5,213 nucleotides of DNA from Betaproteobacteria bacterium (GTDB lineage Bacteria > Pseudomonadota > Gammaproteobacteria > Burkholderiales > SG8-41): the NCBI GenBank assembly GCA_025353085.1, contig JANXRI010000437.1, forward strand, positions 1 through 5,213, read 5' to 3'. How positions within the stretch are numbered: the stretch's first letter is position 1; every line of letters begins with the position of its first letter. Below the pieces are notes generated by a model, which was not told the origin of the DNA, did not search any database, and was given only the letters and a program-made list of their open reading frames with translations. Shown piece after piece: positions 1 to 5,213 of this stretch. A program made the position numbers and the translations under genes.

Positions 1-28
1 ATTATGTGCATTGATCGACAGGAAATTT

Positions 29-105
29 TGGCGCGCCCGGCCCGATTCGAACGGGCGACCTTCGGCTTCGGAGGCCGACACTCTATCCAGCTGAGCTACG
101 GGCGC
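29..105 (-). tRNA. tRNA-Arg (anticodon CCG)
   Basis: This is a complete 77-nt tRNA that delivers arginine to CGG codons. Read on the minus strand, the 7-bp acceptor stem (GCGCCCG with CGGGCGC), a D arm with the AGCTGGATA loop, a 5-bp anticodon stem TCGGC/GCCGA, a 5-nt variable region, and a T stem GCCCG/CGGGC with loop TTCGAAT all form. The anticodon loop is CTCCGAA, giving anticodon CCG (plus-strand positions 69-71). The discriminator base is G, and the CCA end is encoded at 29-31. It is transcribed divergently from the cytochrome gene. Open reading frames crossing it on the plus strand are spurious. No clear terminator hairpin is visible in the 28 bases after its 3' end within this window. 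Confidence 0.97.
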
Positions 106-129
106 TGCATGAGATGCACCACAGGTGCA
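106..129 (-). repeat. Overlapping inverted repeats in the tRNA-Arg 5' leader
   Basis: Two perfect inverted repeats share bases. TGCAT/ATGCA lies at 106-110 and 114-118 with a 3-nt loop, and directly abuts the first base of the tRNA. TGCACC/GGTGCA lies at 115-120 and 124-129 with a 3-nt loop. Because 115-118 belongs to both, the leader transcript can form only one of the two hairpins at a time. They fall in the part of the precursor that RNase P removes, so they may be incidental or may influence processing. The repeats are seen directly; any role is inference. Confidence 0.5.
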
Positions 130-141
130 CACAGAGGGCCA

Positions 142-171
142 AGCATAGCGGTTTTCCCCAGTAGCGTCCAA
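142..171 (-). promoter_or_regulatory. Probable sigma70-type promoter of tRNA-Arg
   Basis: On the minus strand a -35-like TTGGAC (166-171) and a -10-like TATGCT (142-147) are separated by 18 bp. Both are close to the TTGACA/TATAAT consensus. Transcription would start near 135, giving a leader of about 30 nt before the mature tRNA 5' end at 105. I did not see an obvious GC-rich discriminator of the kind used for stringent control. Confidence 0.5.
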
Positions 172-191
172 CCGCCGAGGCCTTCCCGCGT

Positions 192-221
192 TTTACGATG
201 CGCGGCCATTGCCGTTATAAT
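192..221 (+). promoter_or_regulatory. Probable sigma70-type promoter of the cytochrome gene
   Basis: A perfect TATAAT -10 box is at 216-221. TTTACG at 192-197 is an acceptable -35 box at 18 bp spacing; TTTTAC one base earlier would give 19 bp. Transcription would start near 228, about 32 nt before the ATG at 260. This promoter is back-to-back with the tRNA promoter, with only about 20 bp between their -35 elements. Confidence 0.6.
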
Positions 222-259
222 GTGCGCCTTTCCAACACGTTGCAGCAGGGAATTTTTTC

Positions 260-805
260 ATGAGCGAAGTTCACGCCAACGAGCATTCATCGCCGATCAA
301 GACGCCGAAACAGTTGATTACCGTCATCCTGCTTTCGTTTCTGGTGCCCATCATCCTGATCGTTATGTTCTCGCAGTTGCTGACCACGGGTTTGAGCTCG
401 CGTAAAGAAAGCCAGGGCGCGTCATCGGCTGAAGCGGTCGCGGCCCGCCTCAAACCGATTGGTCAGGTTGAAGTGACCGACCCGAATGCGCCCAAAGTTG
501 CGAAGTCGGGCAAGGAAGTCGTCGATGCAGTCTGCAGCGCCTGCCATGCGACAGGCGCCCTTAATGCGCCTAAGGTCGGCGACAAAGCCGCCTGGGCTGC
601 GCGCTTAGGTGGAGGCTTGGAACGCCTGACGCAGAACGCGATCAAGGGCATTCGCCAGATGCCGCCGCGCGGGGGCAATCCGGATGTGCCCGACCTGGAA
701 ATCGCGCGCGCGGTAGCCTACATGGCTAATCAGTCAGGGGCGAACTTCAAGGAACCCGCCGCTAAACCACCGGCCGCTGCGGATGCGAAGGCCAAGGCTA
801 AGTAG
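260..805 (+). CDS. Membrane-anchored cytochrome c5-family monohaem protein
   Basis: This is a 181-residue electron carrier, probably anchored in the inner membrane with its haem domain in the periplasm. A short polar N-terminus (1-18) is followed by one hydrophobic segment at about 19-41, with no clear cleavage site, so it is read as an anchor. A polar linker leads to the haem-binding CSACH at 92-96. The likely axial methionine is Met134 in the MPPRGG segment, which is typical of the cytochrome c5 group. The C-terminal helix (about 145-158) is followed by a low-complexity Ala/Pro/Lys tail (165-181). The ATG start is supported by an AGGGA ribosome site at 247-251, 8 nt upstream, and by a good promoter. 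The partner oxidase or reductase cannot be told from this window. Family assignment is firm; the exact redox partner is unknown. Confidence 0.93.
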   Translation: MSEVHANEHSSPIKTPKQLITVILLSFLVPIILIVMFSQLLTTGLSSRKESQGASSAEAVAARLKPIGQVEVTDPNAPKVAKSGKEVVDAVCSACHATGALNAPKVGDKAAWAARLGGGLERLTQNAIKGIRQMPPRGGNPDVPDLEIARAVAYMANQSGANFKEPAAKPPAAADAKAKAK

Positions 806-814
806 CATCGCCGG

Positions 815-851
815 CGGCGACCTCCAAGGTGCCGACCCGTCTGCGTTTTTT
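815..851 (+). terminator. Weak terminator-like hairpin after the cytochrome gene
   Basis: Ten bases after the cytochrome stop codon, CGGC-g-ACCT (815-823) pairs with AGGT-GCCG (827-834) around a 3-nt loop, with one bulged G. A run of six T follows at 846-851. The 11-nt gap between stem and T-run is too long for a standard intrinsic terminator, so this may only attenuate transcription or be inactive. A competing pairing of GACCCG (834-839) with CGGGTC (856-861) would put the T-run in its loop. Confidence 0.25.
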
Positions 852-893
852 ATATCGGGTCCCGCGTCGCCTCGACACTCAGGCGCACTTGCG

Positions 894-1865
894 TTGCACC
901 GTTGGCGAATCGGAATACTGCTGCTTGCCTGCGCTGCATCGCCTGTTTTAGCGCAAGCGACCGCACCGGATTATCCGGTCAAATTTGTGCGCTTCATCGT
1001 GCCGTATGCACCGGGCGGCAGTTCTGACGTGCTAGCGCGCACGCTCGGGCAAAAGCTTAGCGCGTCGCTCGGTCAGACTTTCGTCGTCGATAATCGGCCG
1101 GGCGCGGGCAGCATGGTCGGCACCGACATCGCCGCGAAAGCGAACGCTGATGGTTACACGATCATCCTCTCGGATATGCCGCACACGATAAATCCGAGCA
1201 TCTACGCCAAGGTGCCATACGATCCGGTTAAAGATTTCGCGCCCATCACGACTGTCGGGGTGTCGCCGATGTTTCTGTTCGTGAACCCCTCGGTCAAGGC
1301 GCAAAACGTCAAAGAATTCGTCGCGCTCGCGAAAGCGCAGCCCGGCAAGCTGTCTATTGCGTCCGGCGGCACCGGCGCGACGACGCATTTAATGGCGGAG
1401 CTGCTGCAAAGTCATGCCGGCATCAAGCTGACGCATGTGCCGTACAAAGGGGCTGGACCGGCGCTGACCGACGTCGTCGCCGGCCAGATTCCGGCGACAT
1501 TTACCTCGATGGCAACGGCGGCGCCGTTCGCGCAAGCGGGCCGCTTGCGCATCCTCGGCGTCACCAGCGCGAAGCGCCTGGCCGCGTTCCCCGACGTGGC
1601 GACGTTCGAGGAAAGCGGCGTTTCCGGCCTGATAGTCGAACATTGGTGGGGCGTGATGGCGCCTGCCGGCGTGCCCAAACCCGTGGTTGAAAAGCTGCAC
1701 CGTGAAATCGTCAACGCCGTGAATTCGCCCGACGTGCGCGAACGCTTCACCGTGCTCGCGGTGGAACCGCGCACCACCACGCCGCAGGCGTTCCGCGCAC
1801 TGCTCGAAACCGATGTCAGGCGCTGGGCCAAAGTGGTCAAAGACGCAGGCATCAAGATCGAATAA
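894..1865 (+). CDS. Bug/TctC-family periplasmic solute-binding protein
   Basis: This is a periplasmic receptor of the tripartite tricarboxylate transporter (TctC/Bug) type, which typically binds small carboxylates or related polar ligands. From the proposed TTG start it is 323 residues, the usual family length. Residues 1-20 form a signal peptide (positive HRWR, hydrophobic GILLLA, SPVLA before Gln) with signal peptidase I cleavage expected before QATAPDYP. Family hallmarks follow: the FIVPYAPGGSSD ligand-loop segment, VVDNRPGAG, the YKGAGPALTDVVAGQI segment, and the late WWGVMAPAGVPKP. An upstream in-frame ATG at 783 would overlap the cytochrome gene and add 37 residues before the signal peptide, so TTG at 894 is preferred; AGG at 881-883 may act as a weak ribosome site. 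No tctA or tctB membrane genes lie nearby, so it is an orphan and its ligand is unknown. It probably heads a unit with the M28 gene. Confidence 0.92.
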   Translation: MHRWRIGILLLACAASPVLAQATAPDYPVKFVRFIVPYAPGGSSDVLARTLGQKLSASLGQTFVVDNRPGAGSMVGTDIAAKANADGYTIILSDMPHTINPSIYAKVPYDPVKDFAPITTVGVSPMFLFVNPSVKAQNVKEFVALAKAQPGKLSIASGGTGATTHLMAELLQSHAGIKLTHVPYKGAGPALTDVVAGQIPATFTSMATAAPFAQAGRLRILGVTSAKRLAAFPDVATFEESGVSGLIVEHWWGVMAPAGVPKPVVEKLHREIVNAVNSPDVRERFTVLAVEPRTTTPQAFRALLETDVRRWAKVVKDAGIKIE

Positions 1866-1881
1866 GCGGTTGCGCCGAAAC

Positions 1882-3159
1882 GTGACCGATACACTGTTGT
1901 CCGCGGCGCTCGCCGCGCTCGCCGCGGATGCCGAAATGCAGCGCGATTTCGCCGCGCTGTGCGATTTCGGCGGCCGCCGTGCCGGGACGCCCGGTGAAGC
2001 AGCCGCTATAAACTTTGCGCGCGCGCGCCTCGCCGCCATCGACGCGGCTGCGACTGTCGAGCAGGTCGCCTACGCTGGATGGCGTTGTTCCGTTGCGGAA
2101 CTCGCTATCGCCGACGGCATGCAACTCGCATGCAATCCTTTGCTTGGCTCCGCATCCACTGCGCCGGCCGGCCTCAGCGCTGAAGTCGTAGACCTGGGAC
2201 GCGGCGCGCCGCAAGATTTCGCGCGTCATGCGCGCGAGATAGCGGGCCGCTGCGTACTTGTGCGCCACGAATATCCGTTTTCCGCCGTGCATATACACCG
2301 GCGGCGCAAATACGGCTGGGCGATGGAGCACGGCGCGGCGGCCTTCATCATCGCCAACCCGCTGCCGGACGCGGGCCCGCTGGCGGGTTCCTCGGGCCGC
2401 GGCGGCGGCGTGGGCATTCCCGCGGTCGCCACCGATTTCGAATCCGCCGCGCGCCTCGCTCTAAAGGGCTCGGGGCTTGCTCGCGTGCATCTGCGCGTCG
2501 CAGGTGAAGATTACGCCGCGCAAACTGGCGTAGTGCTGCTCGATCTGCCGGGCCTGTCGAATGAGCGCATTGCACTCAGCGCACATCTCGACGGCCACGA
2601 CTTGGCCGAGAGCGCGCTCGATAACGCGACCGGCGTAGCGGTCGTGCTCGCCGTCGCGCGCGCGTTCGCGCCGCTGCTCGCCAAGTGCCGCCGCGGTTTG
2701 CGCGTGTGCCTGTTCAGCGCCGAGGAATGGGCGCTCGCGGGTTCGCGCGAATACCTTGATCGGCTGCCCGCGTCCGCGCGCGCGGCCATTGCGCTCAATA
2801 TCAATCTTGACACCGTCGGCGGCGACGCACATCTGACCGCGCTGACGAGCGAATTCCCGCGCCTCGAAACCTTTGTGCGCGAGACTGCGGCAGCCGCGGG
2901 GATGGCGGTCGCGACGTACGCGCCGTTGATGGGCAACTCCGATCATTACAATTTTGCACGGCATGGCATTCCGGCGCTGCGCCTGGTCGCGGGCTTCGAC
3001 CGGCCTGACTGCAACATCAAGCACATCCTTACGCGTGGCGACACGCGCGACAAGCTGGCGCCAGGCGAGATGGAGAATGCCGCGCGCCTGACTGCCGCCT
3101 TGCTCGCGCACGCACTGACGGCAGGCGAGGACGACATGGCCGGCCTGAAACAAAAATAA
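1882..3159 (+). CDS. M28-family metallopeptidase with PA-like insert
   Basis: This is a predicted zinc-dependent aminopeptidase/amidohydrolase of the M28 (peptidase T-like) fold, 425 residues from the GTG at 1882. No signal peptide is visible, so it is probably cytoplasmic. A PA-like domain spans about residues 115-200 (KYGWAMEHGAAAFIIAN and GIPAVATD are typical). The catalytic domain follows: His235/Asp237 in AHLDGH, bridging Asp247 in SALDNATG, catalytic Glu281 and Glu282 in SAEEWALAGS, Asp310 in NINLDTVGG, then SDHYNF and GIPALR. The last metal-site motif is unusual: Leu383 sits where the usual HTxxDT motif has His, though His381 is two residues upstream. The start is uncertain. TTG at 1870 is also possible, while the ATG at 1813 would lie inside the previous gene. 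It begins 16 bp after the Bug gene and its stop overlaps the apaH start. Substrate is unknown. Confidence 0.85.
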   Translation: MTDTLLSAALAALAADAEMQRDFAALCDFGGRRAGTPGEAAAINFARARLAAIDAAATVEQVAYAGWRCSVAELAIADGMQLACNPLLGSASTAPAGLSAEVVDLGRGAPQDFARHAREIAGRCVLVRHEYPFSAVHIHRRRKYGWAMEHGAAAFIIANPLPDAGPLAGSSGRGGGVGIPAVATDFESAARLALKGSGLARVHLRVAGEDYAAQTGVVLLDLPGLSNERIALSAHLDGHDLAESALDNATGVAVVLAVARAFAPLLAKCRRGLRVCLFSAEEWALAGSREYLDRLPASARAAIALNINLDTVGGDAHLTALTSEFPRLETFVRETAAAAGMAVATYAPLMGNSDHYNFARHGIPALRLVAGFDRPDCNIKHILTRGDTRDKLAPGEMENAARLTAALLAHALTAGEDDMAGLKQK

Positions 3160-3971
3160 TGGCGACCTACGCGATCGGCGATATCCAGGGCTGCTATTCG
3201 ACTTTACGGCGGCTGCTCGACAAAATCGATTTCGATCCTGCGCGCGACCGCTTGTGGCTGGTCGGCGACCTCGTGAACCGCGGGCCAAAATCGCTCGCTG
3301 TGCTGCGCTTCGTTAAAAGTCTCGGCACGCGCGCGATCACCGTGCTCGGCAACCACGACTTGCATTTGCTGGTGGTCGCCGCAGGCCACGTCGAGCCGCA
3401 TCGCGGCGACACGCTGCACGCCATTCTCAAAGCGCCAGACCGCGAAGAATTGCTCGATTGGCTGCGCCGCCGCAAGCTGATGCATGTGGCCGGCCGCTAT
3501 GCGATGGTGCACGCCGGTGTTTTGCCGCAATGGTCGATCGCCAAAGCGATGAGCCTCGCCCGTGAAGTCGAAGCTGCGTTGCGACGCGCCGATTATGGCG
3601 ATTTTCTGCGCCACCTGTATGGCAACAAACCCGATCGCTGGCGCGAAAATTTAACCGGCTTCGATCGACTGCGCGTCATCATCAATGTACTAACGCGCCT
3701 GCGCCTGTGCACAGCAGACGGCCGCATGGAATTCACGCACAAAGGCGCGCCGACCCACCCACCGCGCGGATTTAAGCCCTGGTTCGAGACGCCGCGCCGC
3801 CGCAACCGCCCGACGACCATCATCTTCGGTCACTGGGCGGCACTCGGGTTGTATCTCGAATCGAACGTCGTGTGCCTGGATACCGGCTGCGTATGGGGCC
3901 GCACGCTGACGGCATTCCGGCTTAAAGATCGAGCGCTTTTCCAGTGTGCCGCCGTGGCGCGCGCAGGTTGA
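3159..3971 (+). CDS. apaH: Symmetrical bis(5'-nucleosyl)-tetraphosphatase ApaH
   Basis: ApaH hydrolyses Ap4A symmetrically to two ADP and also removes other dinucleoside polyphosphates; in E. coli it additionally decaps Np4-capped RNA. This 270-residue cytoplasmic protein shows the full PPP-type metallophosphatase set: GDIQGCY (Asp8, Gln10), GDLVNRGP (Asp37, Arg41), GNHDLHLL (Asn65, His66), MVHAGV (His118) and FGHWAALG (His225), followed by CLDTGCVWG. Downstream segments such as FKPWF and the IINVLTRLRLC helix match the E. coli enzyme, so the assignment is firm. Gln at position 10, where E. coli has His, also occurs in other ApaH proteins and is not a defect. The ATG shares its A with the M28 stop codon (TAATG), and no strong ribosome site precedes it, which points to translational coupling. 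The last 50 bp overlap the opposite-strand acyltransferase gene. Confidence 0.96.
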   Translation: MATYAIGDIQGCYSTLRRLLDKIDFDPARDRLWLVGDLVNRGPKSLAVLRFVKSLGTRAITVLGNHDLHLLVVAAGHVEPHRGDTLHAILKAPDREELLDWLRRRKLMHVAGRYAMVHAGVLPQWSIAKAMSLAREVEAALRRADYGDFLRHLYGNKPDRWRENLTGFDRLRVIINVLTRLRLCTADGRMEFTHKGAPTHPPRGFKPWFETPRRRNRPTTIIFGHWAALGLYLESNVVCLDTGCVWGRTLTAFRLKDRALFQCAAVARAG

Positions 3972-4695
3972 GCGCAGCCGCTATTCGCGCCCCCGCCTCG
4001 TCCGCGAGTTCGCGCCGATGGCGGTCGGTGCAGTCGAGTGGCGGCAAAAACTGCAGATGCACGTGTATCACCGGCTGACTGAGAATCAGCCGCAGCGAAT
4101 CGAGCATAGTCTTGTCGCCGGCGTAGTCGGCCTCGAGACACAGGCTGCCGTCGCTGCGCGTATACCGAATCGCGACCGGAAAAAGTCGCGCATCGCACAT
4201 GAGCGCGGGCTGCAGCAACGACGCGTGAAAAGGCAACACGACATCGCCGCTCGTAATCTCGCCTTCGGGAAACACCGCGAAGGTATCGCCTTCGCGCAAT
4301 CCCGCGGCGATCTGCGCATTGATATCGAGCGTGTGGCGGCGCTGTCTGCGTTCGATAAATAGCGTCCCGCTGGTGGCGCACAACCAGCCGAGCAGGGGCC
4401 AGCGCCGGATCTCGCCTTTCGCGACAAACCGCATCGCATGCGCGGCGTTGATCGCGAAAATGTCGAGCCATGAAACGTGATTGGCGACCAGCATTGCCGG
4501 CGCCTCGCCGGCGCGCGGCGGATTTCCGCTGACGGTGAGGCGAACCGCCAGTATCGCCAGCAGTTGCCTTGAAAACCGGCGCACGTGAATACGCCGCCGG
4601 GCCGAACTCGCGAACGGAAACACCGTCGCGGCGAGAACGACTGCGTGCAAGATGTGCGCCGCTATCCGCAGTATTCGAATCGCGCGCTTGCTCAA
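3922..4695 (-). CDS. plsC: PlsC-type lysophospholipid (1-acylglycerol-3-phosphate) acyltransferase
   Basis: This protein probably adds the second acyl chain to 1-acyl-sn-glycerol-3-phosphate, making phosphatidic acid at the inner membrane. It has 257 residues from the TTG start. One hydrophobic segment lies near residues 8-27. The acyltransferase motifs follow in order: NHVSWLD (His73, Asp78; catalytic HX4D), FIERR (113-117), FPEGE (142-146), and LFPVAIRY (171-178). The third motif is usually FPEGT; here its last residue is Glu. The start is uncertain. The reading frame is open for about 13 codons upstream to a TAG without an ATG or GTG, and no good ribosome site is visible. A relative such as a lyso-ornithine lipid acyltransferase is possible, as the fold is shared. 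It lies 106 bp downstream of the kinase gene on the same strand, and its last 50 bp overlap apaH tail-to-tail. Confidence 0.88.
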   Translation of the reverse strand: MSKRAIRILRIAAHILHAVVLAATVFPFASSARRRIHVRRFSRQLLAILAVRLTVSGNPPRAGEAPAMLVANHVSWLDIFAINAAHAMRFVAKGEIRRWPLLGWLCATSGTLFIERRQRRHTLDINAQIAAGLREGDTFAVFPEGEITSGDVVLPFHASLLQPALMCDARLFPVAIRYTRSDGSLCLEADYAGDKTMLDSLRLILSQPVIHVHLQFLPPLDCTDRHRRELADEAGARIAAALNLRAPRRHTGKALDL

Positions 4696-4801
4696 TGGCG
4701 TGACTTGGATCGCGAACCTCAGGCTGTTTGCGCGCTACGCTGATTGCGTAACGCGGATTTCATTCGCGCCGCCCGGCACTTGCCCATGGAGGGTGTTGCG
4801 C

Positions 4802-5213
4802 TTACCAGGGGGTCGAGCCGAAGTTCTGCTTGAAGCGCGCGCCAACTTCGTCACGCGTGAAACGATGATTCTGCCCGCCGCGCTGCGCGATCTTTAAAGC
4901 GCCGAGCAGTGAAGCCAGCCGCCCTGTCACTGTCCAGTCGAGTCCGTTGGCGATGCCGTACAACAGCCCCGCGCGATACGCGTCGCCGCAACCGGTCGGA
5001 TCGACCACCGCTTCAGGACGCGCGCAGGGGATTTCAATCTGCCGCCCGTCCGCGTAGATCAACGAGCCTTGGGCTCCAAGCGTGACGATGAGCGCCTTGA
5101 CATGTGCTGACAGTGCGTCGAGCGTCTGGCCGGTTTTATCCTGCAACAACTGCGCTTCGTAATCGTTGACTGTCAGGTAATCGGCCTGGCGCACGAACTC
5201 GAGCAATTCTTCG
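4802..5213 (-). CDS. PfkB-family carbohydrate/nucleoside kinase (C-terminal part)
   Basis: This is the last 137 codons of a ribokinase/PfkB-fold kinase; the N-terminal half lies beyond the right edge. The frame stays open to the edge, so the TTG at 5204-5206 is an internal leucine, not a start. Visible features are the VNDYEAQLL segment with the N-x-x-E metal/phosphate motif, the LIVTLGAQGSLIY strand-turn that leads to the nucleotide site, and PfkB signature 2, DPTGCGDAYRAGLLYG. That signature contains the catalytic-base Asp (codon at 4982-4984) and the anion-hole glycines. The Cys in GCGD, usually Ala, fits the adenosine kinase-like bacterial subgroup, but the substrate (sugar or nucleoside) cannot be fixed without the N-terminal half. 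The protein ends in STPW before TAA. It is upstream of the acyltransferase gene on the same strand. Confidence 0.92.
   Translation of the reverse strand, partial: EELLEFVRQADYLTVNDYEAQLLQDKTGQTLDALSAHVKALIVTLGAQGSLIYADGRQIEIPCARPEAVVDPTGCGDAYRAGLLYGIANGLDWTVTGRLASLLGALKIAQRGGQNHRFTRDEVGARFKQNFGSTPW

Noticed and set aside
4..405. Plus-strand open frame of 133 codons at the left end
   Set aside because: It runs antisense through the tRNA-Arg and into the cytochrome gene in another frame, with no ribosome site and no recognisable domain.
930..940. Possible lipobox (LLAC) in the Bug signal peptide
   Set aside because: The Cys would follow only 12 residues after the start, and a standard signal peptidase I site (SPVLA before Gln) follows directly, as is typical of Bug proteins.
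3180..3190. Gln replacing His in the first metal motif of ApaH (GDIQG)
   Set aside because: Gln at this position is known in other ApaH proteins, for example from Pseudomonas, so it is not an inactivating change.
2461..3288. Long minus-strand open frame (275 codons) opposite the M28 gene
   Set aside because: It is Arg-rich and low in hydrophobic order, as expected from the antisense of a GC-rich gene, and the plus-strand frame has clear catalytic motifs.
3830..4471. Minus-strand open frame of 213 codons overlapping the acyltransferase gene
   Set aside because: It is a shifted frame of plsC with an Arg/Ala-rich composition and no motifs.
4736..4754. Short inverted repeats TACGC/GCGTA and GCGTAACGC in the kinase-plsC gap
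   Set aside because: The stems are only 4-5 bp, with no T-run, so they are neither a terminator nor a credible operator on sequence alone.
4719..4787. Small 22-codon minus-strand frame in the kinase-plsC gap
   Set aside because: It has no Shine-Dalgarno sequence (CCTCC precedes the ATG) and no recognisable features, so it is not supported as a gene or leader peptide.
4652..4897. Plus-strand open frame across the plsC-kinase gap
   Set aside because: It is antisense to the start of plsC and the end of the kinase gene, with no ribosome site or homology signal.

Overview
The window is GC-rich and densely coded. A cytochrome c5-type protein, an orphan Bug/TctC-type binding protein, a Pseudomonas/E. 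coli-like ApaH and a single-TM PlsC-type acyltransferase occur together, with strong third-position G/C use. This suggests a betaproteobacterial chromosome, perhaps Burkholderiales or a relative. That placement is an inference from gene content, since no marker gene is present. Nothing looks phage-like or plasmid-like, and I see no insertion sequence or CRISPR array.

Layout. Positions 29-105 (minus) hold a complete tRNA-Arg with anticodon CCG and an encoded CCA end. About 150 bp separate it from a divergent gene (260-805, plus) for a membrane-anchored monohaem cytochrome c5-like protein; each side has a recognisable sigma70-type promoter. Next on the plus strand come three closely packed genes: a periplasmic Bug/TctC-family solute-binding protein (894-1865), an M28-family metallopeptidase with a PA-like insert (1882-3159), and ApaH (3159-3971). 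The gaps are 16 bp and then a 1-bp TAATG overlap, so the three are probably one transcription unit. On the minus strand, a PlsC-type lysophospholipid acyltransferase (3922-4695) runs tail-to-tail into apaH, with 50 bp of shared coding sequence. Upstream of it, after a 106-bp gap, is the C-terminal part of a PfkB-family sugar/nucleoside kinase (4802-5213) that runs off the window.

Function. Most of this is core metabolism: translation (tRNA), electron transport (cytochrome), dinucleotide-polyphosphate removal (ApaH), phospholipid synthesis (PlsC) and a sugar or nucleoside kinase. The Bug-M28 pair is the accessory-looking part. A Bug protein without tctA/tctB beside a signal-less M28 hydrolase could mean uptake and then hydrolysis of an amide or peptide-like substrate, but the sequence does not prove a link. 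I found no convincing undescribed system. The points most worth checking are the altered C-terminal metal-site motif in the M28 protein, the non-ATG starts of three genes, the apaH/plsC coding overlap, and the alternative hairpins in the tRNA leader.
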